A stretch of 64,000 nucleotides of DNA from Porogramme epimiltina (GCA_900155495.1 FTLJ01000739.1:26273-90272), one strand, 5' to 3'. Shown: positions 1-12,697, numbered from the stretch's first letter. Numbers and translations are program-made. The notes: a model not told the origin generated them from the letters alone.

Positions 1-829
1 CGATCTCGGGGAGTCGGCCTTCGGCGACGTCCTTGAAGGTGAGCGGGTGCGCGTAGAGCGAGGTGCGGGTGTGGAACGCTTGGGTTGTGTACTATACGCG
101 CCCGGTTAGGAATAGGGGTTAACAAGGCGGGCGAAGAGGCGAGTACTCACCGGGTCAGAGGCGAGGATGCATGGTACGGGGGTGTCGGGTGCGATGAAGG
201 GGGGCATGCGCGCCTTGCGCGCCATCGACTGTGCCAAGGTCCCCTCGTCGTCCGACTCCGAGTCTTGCCCGGGCCTCCGGGGGGCCTTTGCGCGCACGTT
301 GTGGCGGTCGCGGCCCGCGCGCCACCACTCGAGGATGGCCACGGTCGCTTCGCCGCTACAAACAAGAGAGATTTCAACGTTCAGAGGGGGAGGTTCCTAG
401 TCAGAGGGGGGCAGCATCCACCTGCCTTCCTCCGCGTGCAAGTGTCAGTGAGGAAACAGGGGGCAAGAGAGGGGGGGGGACGCACCGCAGGCCATGTCGA
501 AGACGAGGAACTTCTTGGAGGTGATGTGGGGCTGGCGCATGCGCCACCACCTGGTCATCCAGAGGAAGAGGCATGACTTGACACCGGGGAAGTGGGGGTT
601 GCGGTAGGTTGCGCCGACCTTCTTGTAATACTGTACGATATGCACCGGGTGCAGATGCGGGACCGGGGAAAGGGGAGGGGCGAGAGCAAGAAGGCAGCGG
701 TCATCACGCGGGTAACATAAGGAGAAGTACGCGAGGGAAACTCGCCTCGTCAACGCCGTGCTCGGAGTAGTTGTCCCGCATGGAGCTTTTGAGGATGCCG
801 GCGGCGGCGTCGCGGTTGCCCCTAGACAT
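1..829 (-). CDS. Fungal SAM-methyltransferase-like protein, N-terminal part (runs off the left edge)
   Basis: The start codon is at 829. Exon 1 (746-829) encodes 28 residues ending in EHGVDE. It joins through a GC-AG intron to an exon starting at 630 (YYKKVGATYRNPHFPGV), then to one ending at 152 (CILASDP), then through acceptor TATAG to an exon beginning YTTQAFHTRTS that leaves the window at base 1. A FDMAC...GEATVAILEWW segment matches the glycine-rich SAM-binding loop of a small conserved fungal methyltransferase-like family; the substrate is not known. The join between the FDMAC exon (ends near 492) and the next exon (begins near 352) does not close in phase with canonical splice sites by my reading, so there is either a missed small exon or a one-base error. 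Family recognition is from pattern and memory. Confidence 0.6.
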
Positions 830-1234
830 GGTGTGGGGCGGCGGGGGCTAGTGGGGAAGATGGTAGGAGGATGAGAGAGGCTGGGGCGGGTGCACGAGAT
901 TCGCACGTCTCGGCCGGGAGGCGAAAAGGACGTTGGGTGGACGGGAGGGGCGGGGTGGGCGCTGGGACTGGGGAGCATCTTACGAGACTTACGGCAGCAT
1001 TGGCTAGCGGGCGCCTGGCTCGGACAAGAAGCTTCTCTCGCCGGGCCGCCGTTTCGATCGGAAGCGCCTGTGCCTCGGCCCCTGCCGCCCCGCACTCCGC
1101 CACCGACCCGTCGCCCGTTTTCGGTCCTCTTCCAGGTCCCCCCGGGTCCCCGATTTCGTTTCGAAGCCCTCCTCTCCCGGTCCCGCCACCGACGCCTGTC
1201 TCCCCCGGCCTCGCCGCCCCCTCCGCCTGCCGCG

Positions 1235-2586
1235 ATGACCTCGTTCGTCCTCAAGCCCCACGAAGACCGCGCGCTCCCCGCCGCCTGGGTGACCGACCCG
1301 CTCTGCCCATTCTGCTGCATCGTCGCCGGCACCATGCCCGCCTACCGGCTTTTCGAGGACGAGATGGTCGTCGCGATACTAGGTGGGAGTCTGGCCTCCC
1401 GCATCTGATTTTCCCCCTCCCCCTCCCCAATGCACATCTATCTTCCGCGCGGCCCCGGCTGACCTCGAGGCCTGGCGATGCGACACCACCCGACGCCCAC
1501 CCGGCGGCGCACCCCCAACTCTATCAAACGCAAACGCCCCCTTCGGAATTCCGCCGACGACGACGCGGCGCGCACCCCCCACCCTGACCGTTGACGCGAC
1601 CCTCACCGCGCCTACGCCCGCTCGCGTTCCTAACTCGTATCTACCCGACATCGCGCAGACATCGCGCCCCTCCGCCCCGGACACACGCTCGTCATCCCCA
1701 AGACGCACGTCCCGCGCGTCTCCGACCTCCCGGACGCCTTCGCCGCCGAGTGCGGCCGCGCGGTCTCCAGGCTCGCGCGGGCCCTCGCAGCAGGTGAGCT
1801 TGGCTGGCCGCCCGCACTAGTCCGCCTCTACTTTCTTTCTTCCCCCCCTTGCCCATCCTCCTCCCAACTTCCGTGTCGCCCCGCGGGGCCCGCCATCGAT
1901 GGCACCCACGCGCCCGCCCGAACCTCGTCTCGTTCCGGCGCGCGCGCCGGTGCGTCTCATGCCCCCTTATGTTTCCCGCTCCGGCACGCCCGTCGGGCGC
2001 TCTCTTCCGCATCTCCATACACACACACGCCCGTTGACTGACGCCGACGCCCTCGCTAGCCCTGCAAAACACGGCCCTGAACGTCGTCTGTAACCAGGAG
2101 TACATGCAGGCCGTCCCGCACGTAAGCATCTCCCTCAAACGTGTACTAAACAAAGTGTACACCCACACTGTTACCGGCCCCCTGCTGCCCCTACCCGCTA
2201 GCGCAGCGCAGTCTGCCCTAGTCTCCCCTGCAATCGACGATCGTATTTTACCCGCCGTATGCCACCGCGCGGGTCCCCCCGCCTGGGCCTCCTCGCGCGC
2301 GTCCTACGCTCGGTCTTCTGACTATCCCCGCCCCTCCCCTCAGGTACACTACCACATCATCCCCGCCCCTCGGCGCGACCCGGGCTCGCACGCAGGCGAG
2401 AGCGCGCCGGTCCCGGCCCCGCCTGCCCCAGGCGTCCCCGGCGGCGGCGGCAGCGGCGGGAGTGGCGCGGGGCGGCCGCTGACCGAGAAGGAGATGCACT
2501 GGCGCGAGATGGAGGCGCGCGGCGAGCTCCGCGAGGAGGACGCGGCGCGGATCGTGGAGATGGTGCGGGCGCAGCTCGCGGGTTGA
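1235..2586 (+). CDS. HIT-family (histidine triad) nucleotide hydrolase, HINT-like
   Basis: Four exons (1235-1382, 1659-1793, 2060-2121, 2344-2586) join in phase to give 195 residues. The N-terminus has the CPFC pair typical of Hint proteins. The central part contains DIAPLRPGHTLVIPKTH, and exon 3/4 splicing creates PHVHYHI, the H-x-H-x-H triad whose central histidine is nucleophilic in this family. HIT proteins hydrolyse nucleoside phosphoramidates or related nucleotides. A glycine/proline-rich linker follows the triad, and the C-terminus (about 35 residues, LTEKEMHWREMEARGEL) is a charged helix common in fungal homologues. The gene is divergent from the partial gene at the left edge, with about 405 bp between starts. 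Confidence 0.85.
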
Positions 2587-2829
2587 GCTTGTGGCGCCGC
2601 TCAATGTATAGATTTAATTCCGCCCATGACCGGGGGGGAAGAGATGGGGACCCGACCCTGCTTGAATATACGCGCGTAGATGTAATTCATACAAACGTTC
2701 CGTCTATTGCGTGCGCGAGGGTACCAAGAGCACGACGAGATACAAGCACAGCTAATGATACAACAAGAACGAACCCGCCCAGCCAGACATTCTATTCCTT
2801 CCCCCGACGGAGGCACGCCCCGTCCCGCC

Positions 2830-5800
2830 TCAGTGCAAGCTCTGCATCTGCACGAGCACGGCCTTGATGGCCGCGACGGGCATCGTGACGCGCTCCGCCT
2901 CCACCTCGCCCTCGAGCAGCTCCTCCGCGTCCTCGTGCGCCAAAAACGCCTCCAAAAAGTCCCCGTCCAGGAACCCGTACGCGCCGCCCTCCGCGTCCGT
3001 GTGCCCGCGCGCAGTCGCCGGCGCACGTCGTCTGCAAAACCAAAACGAAAAAAGGGGGTGCACGGCGGCGCACAGCGCAGCGCATCCGTCAACTGTCAGC
3101 GGGGACCTGCCAAACAAAAGCACGCGAAAAGATGGGAGGGAGGGAGGAGGGGGAGGGTGCGGGACGCACCGGGTGTGCTCGACGTCGCCGGGCCCGAGGA
3201 GCTCCTTGGCCATGTTGCGCTGGAGCGCGGTCATGTGCAGCGCGACGTCGTCGTCCATCTCGAGGATCGCGCCGATGCGCCCCGACGCGGTGAAGAAGAC
3301 GTGGCCGGGCCTGACGGTCTGCTCGCCCGTCGGGTCGACGGACGACAGCGCGCCTGCAAGAGCGCAGAGCGGGCGGGCATCAGCGCTGTCACGGCGGCGG
3401 AGCGAGGACGACGGGGCGGCTCACCTCGCATGATCTTGTTGACGACGTCGTCCAGCTGGTACGCGCCGTCCTTCTCCAAAAACTGTTTCAACCCGCGTTG
3501 CTGGAAGGAGAACGAGAAGAGGTTGCAGTCGCTCTACCGCAGCACGTGTTAGCGGGCGATCCCCGTTGGTGCAACTCGAGCGCGACGCACGTTAGCTCCG
3601 ATGATCCCGTTCCCGGTGCTTTCGATCGCGACGGGCCAAAGCGGCCCATAGTCGCGCGCGACAGTCTGGACGGTCTGTCCCTCTTCGTCCCACCGGATGG
3701 CAGAGACGGAGCTGATGGCGTCGCCGACGAGGATGCGCTCGCCGTCGAACGCGAGGTTCGTCACGAAGTAGTTGTGATTCCACTTCCCGAGCTCTTGCAG
3801 CACCATCGGCGTTGCCCCGACGTCCCCCTCCTGGATCCTGAAGATGACGACCTGCGCCACATGAAACGTGAGATTCGAGTCCACACCAAAACGTAATGAA
3901 AAAAAAATCACGGAGGTATTCACGGCAGCGGCTATGAGGTTGTCCGACAGACGAACGAGCGCATACACGCAGCCCTGAACCTTCTTAGAGCCCAAGTTCT
4001 GGAGAGAGCGCAAGGCCGGGCCCCTCGGGCCCTGGTTGGAGGAGACGCCGAAAAGCACGATGCGGCCCTCGGACGGCTCCGTCTCGTCCGAGCGGATAAA
4101 GACGGTGCCGAGGCAGAATGCAGGGCTGCTGACCCCCGCACCCTCGGTCGAAAGCGCGAGGAGAGAAGTCGGCTCCTCGTCGGCATCGCACGCGAAGGCA
4201 TCAAGTTCTAGTGATGGAATAAGTCAGTGTCGAGCGGGCAAGGGCACTATTAGCGCGAGACTTACGCTGTAATGTATGCGCGTCCATAAGCTTGAGCGAG
4301 CCCTTGACTTCCTCGTAGTCTCCCACGCGCACGGGGGTAGTATGAATGGTAGCCACGCCAAAGACCTCCTCAAATGCATGGTGCGCGATTTTTCGCGGGC
4401 TATCTAGCCCCAGCGGGATCTGTGAGGTTAGATCCAACGCGGTGAGTGGGGGGTGATGTCGACACGCGTTTATCAAGGACCTACAGTTCGGATCTGCATC
4501 TTGTCCAAGCCGCGGACGTTCCCAATCAACAACGTTGACGATGTTGCTACCATGAGGCAAGATGGGAACGCGGGTGTGTTTAGAGTTGCACCCTTGACCA
4601 TATCCTTGACGCAGACACACAGTCAGCTCGTCTATGCGACCCCAGAATGTCAATTGAACATACCTTGATCGCAACGGGCGACGTCCTCAAACGCCGACCA
4701 TCCCAGAACAGGATGTTCGATCGCGCGCCGCTCGCAAATACGGCTGTTTGCCCATCCACCGCACACACCGACAAACTTGCGGGCGCGTCGCCCAACGAGC
4801 TCGCCTTGCGATCTTCAAGGCTACCGTCGCGCAGCGCGTATGTGACAAGTGTGCCGTCCGCGAGCCCCACGAGGAGGTGAAGGCGGAATTCGGGATCCTT
4901 GGTCCGCGTGCCGCGCCCGAAGTTATGGAGCCGTACAGTGCGCGGGAGCGCGGGGAAGTCCACAGCACACTGTGTCGATAGGACGCCGCCTGCCTCGATC
5001 GTGAGGACGTGGACGGAGTTGGAACCCCAAAACGAGACGGCGAGGGAGGTGGTATAAGGTTTTGCAGGGTCAATTGGATCACAGGAGATGGCACAGATCT
5101 CATCAGGGAAGTTGCGGGTTCTGGTGGAGGGTGTCAGATGGAAGTGCCGGAGACCGTACTGAATGAACATACGTGACGATGTCTAGTCGGTCATCCTGGC
5201 CGAGGTTGAGGAGCACCAACCGGCCGCCAGTGAGTCCAACTATGTATTGACTAGGGCTCATCGCAGCCGCGACAACCTCCCGGTTGGCGTAGTCGCCTCC
5301 TAATTGTTTGGGATACCACCCGTTGCCATATTTGGTGAGCGACATTAGCGTATTGTCATGCTCGATCAAACGTATGCCCTCAGAAGTAATCTGCACGATC
5401 AGAGGGGAGTCAAGGTAAGAAGATGTCGAGCGACCGCCGTTCATCACTGTCTTCCTCCGCGGGATGTTTCCGACAGTGAATGTGGGCACGCCAGTGGCGA
5501 AGCCAATCGAAGCAGGGTCCAGGTTCGTCATCACTTCTTTCTCAGCAAGCGAGAACACAAAAGTGTCGCGAAGCGTTGAGACCACTACGTGACTATGGAC
5601 TCTAGAGACCGACGTGAGTGTATCGAATATTACGAGACCTGTTTGACATACGAATCTGAGGAGCGAGCCTTTATAGGCCAGACGTTGGTTATTCCTGGTA
5701 GTCCTTCTAATCGTGCTTGCTCTTTGAAGTCCGCCTCCGTACGTATTACTCTGAGAGAGCCGGTACTGTGACTACCAGAGCACGTTACAACCTGAGGCTA

Positions 5801-7510
5801 TAATTCGTGTCAATGAGTGAGCGTAACTGCAAGGACGGGATTGCATGGTGCTGACCTGCCCGCTTCTATCAATGTCCGCCAGGACTGCGTCCATGATAGG
5901 TGCGATGTTATCATGATTCTCGAGCACTTCAAGGTAGGTCCCTTTCATGCCGACCACTCTTCCATCCTTCCTCCCACCAGTTCCGTCATCCGCGAGCCGT
6001 CCTTTTCCTTTATCAGATGAAACCAGGGATGATGGAGGAACAGTGGTTACGCCAGGGGGGGTGGGAAGAGTAACGGAACTAGCATTAGCGATAGGCGATG
6101 GGTGTATGCGCAGAAGTTGAGAGTTTCCGGCATGTGACCCGAGATACAGAACTTGCGACGATAGGTACGTCAGGCAGGTCGCGGGGGACGCCTGTTATGT
6201 TCATTTAGAAAAACAGTCGAATCCCGTATGAACAACATACCTCTCCAAGGGGCAGGATGGTGAGACACATCCTCCTGTCGTCAAACGCCAGCATGGCTAG
6301 GCGGCCATAAACATCTCCCAATAGGAACCGTCTACCGTCTTCATCCAAGGCACACCAGCTAAATCGATGTTTCTGCTGAGGGACTGCGCGCACCGCGAGA
6401 TGTTGCGGAACTTACGCTGTTACAGCCGCCCACGGCCACTTCACACTAGCCCTTGGGGGTAACTTCCGAGTCTCTCGCTCCTTCTCCTTTTCCCTCGCCT
6501 TCGCAACCTCCTCTGGCTTTCCACTTGAGATACGCTTCTTTATCCTCTTCTGTTTTCCCTTCCGGGTTTCCTGTTGTGGCTTGGATGCATTCTCATAGAA
6601 CACAATCTTCTTCCCGCCCAATACGAGGACGCCTCCACGATGTGCGGGGCTCTCCTCGTCTTCCTCGTCCTCTTCCGAACCTGTCGTGTACCCGGGCACT
6701 GGGACTAGAATCGGAGGAGGATCCAACGAAGGGAATGTTCGGTCGGATAGCAAGGTTGTAGTGAATACGTCCGAGTGGTCGGCAGAGAGCTCCAGCTCTT
6801 TGAGTTTGAGATCGCGGGCTAGGAGCTGGATTTCCTGTCGATGGTTAAAATGAAGAAGAGCAAGTGTCCGGCTTTCATCTTCGGTGTCGAGAAAGTTAAA
6901 GGCAAGGAGATTGAGTTCCGGAAGACTATAGGTGAACCGCAACTCGATGAGGGAAGGGCGAATGGGGTGTGGAGAGATTATGCTCACGAGACGTCGAAGG
7001 GTTCGTTTAGTTTCCCTTTCTTAATTTCGATCACCTTAAGCTTGCCGCTATAACAACTCGCAACAACTACACTTCCAGTCGGGTCCACGCTGAAATCCAT
7101 GACATACTCGGATGGCCGTGCTGTCCGATCAAAGAGGGACTGGAAGCTCGTTGCAACAAGCGTTGGCACCTCTTCCTCGATAACGTATGACATAAGGACT
7201 ATCTTCGGTTCAGGATGGTCGGTCATGACCAACAGATTAGACCGTCCTGGTTCCTGCACAGGGACTTAATAAAAGAGGGTCAAACCATACGACATAAACG
7301 CACCTTGGCCGGAATTGCCTGCAAACCCACAACCCTGCCCCACATATCTGTAGAACATTCCTTCTTGAGTCCATCAGGCCTAAGTGAGTAGACTTCGAGT
7401 TTATCGGTCTTGGCCACAACGAGATGTTCGAGGGACTTGTCCTGGGTGAGCGCGCATTTGACTGAGCGCGAGACGGAAGAGGAAGGGTGGAAGGTCCCGA
7501 TGACGCGCAT
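2830..7510 (-). CDS. DDB1: DDB1-like protein (CPSF-A / UV-damage-binding beta-propeller scaffold)
   Basis: Fifteen exons join in phase to 1,259 residues: 7304-7510, 6988-7253, 6416-6925, 6241-6358, 5856-6191, 5652-5791, 5173-5592, 4664-5120, 4485-4604, 4266-4419, 3912-4207, 3591-3851, 3425-3533, 3170-3353, 2830-3031. The N-terminus (HPSSSVSRSVKCALTQDK...LVVAKTDKLEVYSL) matches the DDB1 start. Later landmarks are VTCSGSHSTGSLRVIRTEAD, SPRKIAHHAFEEVFGV, ILVGDAISSVSAIRWDEE and a C-terminal helical domain ending VLVQMQSLH. DDB1 is the adaptor of CUL4 ubiquitin ligases in DNA repair and chromatin. It is longer than the human protein (1,140), partly from an acidic then lysine-rich insertion near residues 240-312. 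Related CPSF-A proteins (RSE1, CFT1) are less likely given the N-terminal match. The start follows the homologous HPSSS motif; an in-frame ATG also lies 18 codons upstream. Confidence 0.88.
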
Positions 7511-8075
7511 GCTGGATGTGTTGTTGTACCTATTGCTACATGCAGGAGTGGAGACTATGCACACGAGCAGATGAACGCGGAGGCAGTAAAGTGAGAGGCG
7601 AGCAAGGTGAGCGGCCGCTGTGAGCGCGCTGAACTTGTGGGATCAGCCTGCACACTCTATTAGTGGCTGAAGCTGACGCATGTCCTCCAAAGACGTCACT
7701 GATCCCGATCGGGGCTCCGGTTCGGTGACCCATTCTCGCTCCCTGGTATCACGGCTTCAGCTGAGGGTGCACGTGCAATCCGGACTAAGACTTCATAGCT
7801 AGCCTCATTTCACCTCCAGCTTCCAGTAAGACACAATGGTACAAATACACAACAGAACGTGAAGGCCTCAACCCTCACGCCTTCAAACGCATTATTGATC
7901 ATACATATAACAACCAGTAAGGTGGGAATCTACGATAGAGGGTTGAACAGATCCCGTATAGGCTACAGCTACAAAGACTACTAGGGCTAAAAGGGGAGGG
8001 GAAGTAACATGCTAGTAATACAGGGCCCAATCCTTCGTACCAAATGCAAATTAGAGGCCAGCTTGGACGAAAAAG
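7511..8075. other. Intergenic, no gene seen
   Basis: This is the upstream region of the DDB1-like gene and the downstream flank of the DUF6533 gene. Short open frames only; no repeat or RNA gene was recognised. Confidence 0.5.
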
Positions 8076-9946
8076 CTAAACGAGCTCTGATGCTTCGTGA
8101 TGACCACAATCATCTCCCAAACCCGCCGGAGCGTGCTCAATCCATTCCTCTTCGCCCTCCCACGAAGTGTGTTTCATGTAGACTCCTAGCGGATGGTGTG
8201 CTTTCTTTGGAGCCTGCACGGATACCACCGTGCCACGGTCGTCATGCGTGACCGACTGCTCCTGGATTGAAATGAGGAAACTCTCGCCGTGAGCACGCAC
8301 ATCGAGGAAGCGTTCTGGATGGCAGAAATAGACAGGGGACCGGGGCCTTCTTTGGCTCTGACAGGGTGTGTTCTCGTATGTCGTATGCGACGCAAGTGGA
8401 TCTCGCGAGCGGCGCGACTCCTTACAGAGGTGGATGGTGATGCGAGAGATCATGGCGACGTTCGTACTGACAAAAAGACGTCGATGATCAGTGTATCAGC
8501 CATACGCGCACGAAGCTGAGCGCGTACAGATACTCCGTCCTGAGGGAAGAGGGTGAGCTGTTGAGCGTACGTTCGAACACCCAATGCTTACTGTGCCATG
8601 ATGTTTTGAAGGCCAGGAGGGGCGAACGCGATCATTAGGGTGAGGACCAACGTGACTGAGAAGATCACGCTGGGAAGAAAAGAAAAAACACATCAGCCAT
8701 GGCTCTATTGGAGCTGAAATAATGAGCGTACGTATAGTATGTGATTCCTTCTTGAAGAAGTGCCCGAGCTAGCCCTGAACAGCCAGCGGACCGCCCGGCG
8801 CTGTTGTATGTCTTCTTCACGGTGAGGATTAGGACAACAGTGTCGAACAGCAACGGTAGCCACGCCGACGCGGAGGAAACATGCCCGCTGATGCCTCCAA
8901 AGACCATCGTGCATGCTTTAGTTGTAACTGATTGTCAGTGTGGTATCACGAACCCAGAAGTACTCCAATGGACAAACCTTCTATGTTTGGAACAGCTATG
9001 AGCAGGAAGGAATTTAGCTAGAAAGAGGAGAAATCTGTTGGAGGTCACCCACGGGAACCATATACCAGGAGCCAAGCGTTTGTACCAGCCTCCGCTGTGA
9101 AGATAGCTCCAACCAATGCGACAATTAGCTTGTTCTCGTTCCAGTAAAGTGCTCTGATGCGTAGAAGCATCATGAGAGCGGCTATGTTGATGCCGATAGT
9201 GGTAGTCGCGCCTTCGTATTTGACAAAATGTCGGCACCTACACGGGAGTGAGTACGGGCCGTAGTTCCAATACGAAGTATACATACAGCTAAATAACGAA
9301 TACGTGTTAGTTAGAAGCGGGCGCGTTCACAAAGTTGCATCGTACTCACGTCTCCAATCATCTTACCGGAAAAGTAGGCTGCATGATCCATCTGGTATTA
9401 GAACACGGCATCTAACAAGAGGATACCACGAACCGTATAGGTTTAGTATGAATGCGAACGGCGTCAAGTATCGGTTCTATGCATCATGAGTGGCATAATG
9501 GATGGAAAACAACCAGACAACTAACCAACAAGAACAAGTATATAACTACGTGTGAATGGGGTTAGATATTGTTAACGTTGGATACACTCGAAATTGAACG
9601 TACTACCTTTTCCTTTCTTGTCTCCCCGCCAGATGAACCGTACCTAGAGGGTTGTGAGTTCGCTATCCGAACCAGAGACAACCATTCCGAATGGGTGAAC
9701 GTACCTCATCGCCAAAAGTAAGCAAGTGGTCCCAGATCAACACAGTATAGCTAGCAAGCCCCACGTACTACCATTGTAGTCATGAGAATACTAGATGACA
9801 CGACATGCACTTCGTTTCGGTCTACTTACGAAGGTTGCTCTGCTGCAATCGGAAAACTTCGTTGGCAAGAACTGCATGATTCTAACACAGAGGACGACAT
9901 ACAGATGCTCGTGTTGCTGAACGAAGAGTTCATCGTTGCTGATCAT
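8076..9946 (-). CDS. DUF6533-type seven-pass membrane protein
   Basis: The likely start is at 9946 (MISNDELFVQQHEHLYVVLC). Exons 9830-9946, 9705-9767, 9607-9643, 9526-9545 and 9434-9476 join in phase to give YTVLIWDHLLTFGDEVRFIWRG and NRYLTPFAFILNLY, the hallmark N-terminus of the basidiomycete DUF6533 family. A later exon has CRHFVKYEGATTTIGIN followed by LMMLLRIRALYWNENK, and further exons carry hydrophobic helices (VSSASAWLPLLFDTVVLILTV; VIFSVTLVLTLMIAFAPPG). The tail ends SELV at the stop. Between the SGKMIGD exon (9349-9378) and the CRHFVKYEG exon I could not close the phase without a tiny exon. The family is predicted seven-transmembrane, of unknown function, and highly amplified in Agaricomycetes. 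One to two introns in the C-terminal half are approximate. Confidence 0.75.
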
Positions 9947-11729
9947 GGTTGTTCATTGAGTTGCGTGAGGATGCTGTGGACTGTAGGCTGAGTTCCTGTG
10001 GAGCTGGCCGCTGCGTTGGAGAACGTGGCTAGTTATACGCCCAGCGACTCCACTATATACCCACAGATCAGCGCCCGGGCCCGACGTGTCGGACGGCCAG
10101 CGGCCTAGCACCAATCGGTTTAGAGTTGTTCCACCAGAAGAGGATTGTGTTGCCTGACAAGGGTTACCTAAATCAGCACCGGATTCATATATTACATCAA
10201 TGTGGGGGTGGGGTATTGAATAAAGTTACCATTACAGCGTACCTCATTAGGGGCCGGTATGACTTAGGACGTGGATTACGCGCTCATCGCTGTTAAGAAC
10301 TGTAGCCTAAACACCGGATGAGTAGTCCGACTGAAAGGCGCGATGTGGTTTCCGGCGATGTCGGTGAAGCGACGGATAACGGGCGGCGCGATAGAGTAGT
10401 CAGTGCGTTGGCCTGTACCTGTACGGGGTGACGGAGCGTGGTCGACGGCGATGACTAGATGGGAATCCATTTCTAAGTGCTGTCAGACGCAACGGACCGA
10501 TCTTTCGTAATAGCTGATGTGAAAACACGCATGCCAGCAACGTATTGCCTCGCGCAGGGAACGTTGAGAGAATAGAATCTAAGGCACGTCGTTTGACTTG
10601 GACACATTAACCGCCGTGGAAGAGGTATTAAGTAGTAGATGCATTTCCCGGTTGGACGGCTCGCCTGAATGACCCGCATGTTAATTCGAACAGCACGGCC
10701 TGAACGAAGGGACGTTGAACAGCTTACGTTGAGCTTCATGCCATGTGACATCAACGAGAACCTTATAAAACACCCGAGTAGGCAAAGTCACTGCTGACCT
10801 GCACTATTGGGCCATGTCATCAGTACGATCTCTCATTAGTGGCACAATGACGCACCTAGGCTGGGCTAGCCGCCCTCTGCCTCGGGTTCTCTCTGTCTCG
10901 TGTGCGAGAGATCAATGGCCGCGGCGCAGGCGTAGGGCGCACACGAGTTGCTACATTTCGAACCTAATTTGAAGTATGAAACAAACACTTGTGGAGCAGG
11001 TGTGAGCGTATATCTGGCTGTGACGTCATGTCTTCTGCTGGGTTAGGTCCCGGGGTTGTTCAAAAGACACTATACTAGGGAACGACAATTGAATTTCAGT
11101 CAGTCGAGAACAGTGCCTGCTCCGCGTGCTTGTCGGATAGGCGGAACGCAAACAGGTTGTCAGAATGCTATTAGGGCTTTCAGCGAGCAGAGTCGTACTG
11201 CCGCTGGCTGTGGCCCGGTGCAACGCTCAAACCAAAACGACTTTGGGCATTAATATAGATCCCGACCCTAAAAAGAGAGACACATGAGCGTATGATTCAA
11301 TGCTTGTGGGCAAATTTGACGGTTGCCAACATGTACGGTTCCACCGTATGTGGTGCTCATCTTCCATCCGCCACCGGAGGCGGTGTAGAAGCAACATGTC
11401 ATCAACGGCTTCTTCTCTGAAGTTCGAGCGGACCCGAAGAGCACCAACCACCCATCCCGGCAACCTGGGAGGCCAGTGCGGTGGTAGTATGCGCCCTACG
11501 GCCGATCTGTGGGAAGCAGACAGTGTCCGGCTCAAGCTCCCGTGATTCTATGTCACCGCACAGCCAATATGATACAAGCGTCCTAAAAACTGGGGTCCAA
11601 AGTATGTAAACAAGAATCAGAAAATCCACGCTCGGGAAGTATGGGCTATAAACTCACCCATCATACATTCCCGCAGCCAAATAACGCTAGCGATACTGCC
11701 CCCTAATATCGTCCTTGGTTCTTGTATCC
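9947..11729. other. Gene-poor stretch, nothing recognised
   Basis: About 1.8 kb with only short open frames on both strands (longest about 100 codons, near 11227-11535, with no recognisable motif). No RNA gene, transposon protein or tandem repeat was found by eye. Confidence 0.45.
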
Positions 11730-12697
11730 CTATGGGGGTGCCTCCGTTGGCGCTCCGAGGGACATGGTACCGTCCGCGTGATCAATGAGTTCACCATCAA
11801 CCCCATCTCCGAACTCATCGTCCTCTCCTGCCTCGCCAGGCGAGTCCTCTTTTGTCCGCTGCGCCACGAACTGGTCCAGCATCGTAGGGTTCTGCCCAGC
11901 CTTCTTCCCACTGGTACCGCCCCTCGCCTTGCCCTCCTTCTCTGCCCCACGTCGCGTCGCTGGCGGTTGGTCGGGTTCCAGCCACGGAAGGAGTTCTGCT
12001 CCCCGTTTTGAGAATCTAGGATTCCACGCACGTCGCCCGAGGACACCGCGCGGGCGTACGAAACACACACCTTCGAGAAACGCGAATTCCTCTGCCCTGC
12101 GGACCGAGGTGACTGATGTGCGGTAATTCAAAAGTGCACAGGTAAAATGCAATGTAGTCGGTACGTGCCAGGATACCGGAGTTGGGGTCCCACGACTGAG
12201 GAGAGCACGCACCGAGATCCTTGCCCTGCACCGTCGTCCGCCGTTCGCGCGCTGCCACCCGCTGTGCAGCCTCTGAGAGCCGAGCCACAAACTCTTCTGT
12301 TGCGCGCGCAATGAGAAACGCGGCTTCTCGTTGGACCATTATGAGTTCCTGGCGGTGCCACGGGCATCCAGCCGCAGATACACATGACGTAGATATTTCA
12401 GGGTCGAAACACAAGGTGAGAGGAGTCGAGATGGTCAGATGATGGCTTTTGGAGCGGTGTGTAGTGGCAAAGCAGTACCTTGTCCGCTTTCAGTATTTTC
12501 TGTACTCTTGAATGGGGCAGCAGAGACTTTCCAGGTTCACGAGTAAGAGTCTCCGGAGCCCTAGGTCTCTTCGGTTTCGACTTGGTGTCAGAGGGCTCGG
12601 CAGTCTGATCTGTTTGTTCCATTTCTGGGGAAGCCTGTACATCCATAGGTTCAGGATCCTGTGTTTCCATAACAGTGGGTGTGGTTGAGCGAGACAT
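11730..12697 (-). CDS. Histone-fold protein, POLE4 / CHRAC15 / Dpb3 type
   Basis: Four exons (12479-12697, 12213-12348, 12071-12112, 11730-11998) join in phase to 221 residues. The first exon ends SLLPHSRVQKILKADK, the entry of an NF-YC-like histone fold. After splicing the chain reads AAFLIARATEEFVARLSEAA, then TTVQGKDL, then VRRAEEFAFLE, covering the alpha-2 helix, the loop and the alpha-3 helix. The N-terminus (about 40 residues, rich in Glu, Pro, Gln) and the C-terminus (LLPWLEPDQPPA... then an Asp/Glu-rich end) are low-complexity. Such proteins heterodimerise through the fold in DNA polymerase epsilon or chromatin-remodelling complexes. Sequence alone does not tell me which complex this one joins. 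The start at 12697 (MSRSTTPTVMETQ) is chosen over an in-frame codon upstream because the upstream segment is unlike coding sequence. Confidence 0.82.

Noticed and set aside
445..1335. 296-codon minus frame across the divergent promoter at the left edge
   Set aside because: It overlaps exons of the methyltransferase-like gene in that gene's own frame only in part, and the rest is low-complexity GC-rich promoter sequence.
870..1587. 238- and 172-codon plus frames over the HIT gene start
   Set aside because: They are in part the HIT first exon read through its intron and in part promoter sequence; the spliced HIT model explains the conserved residues.
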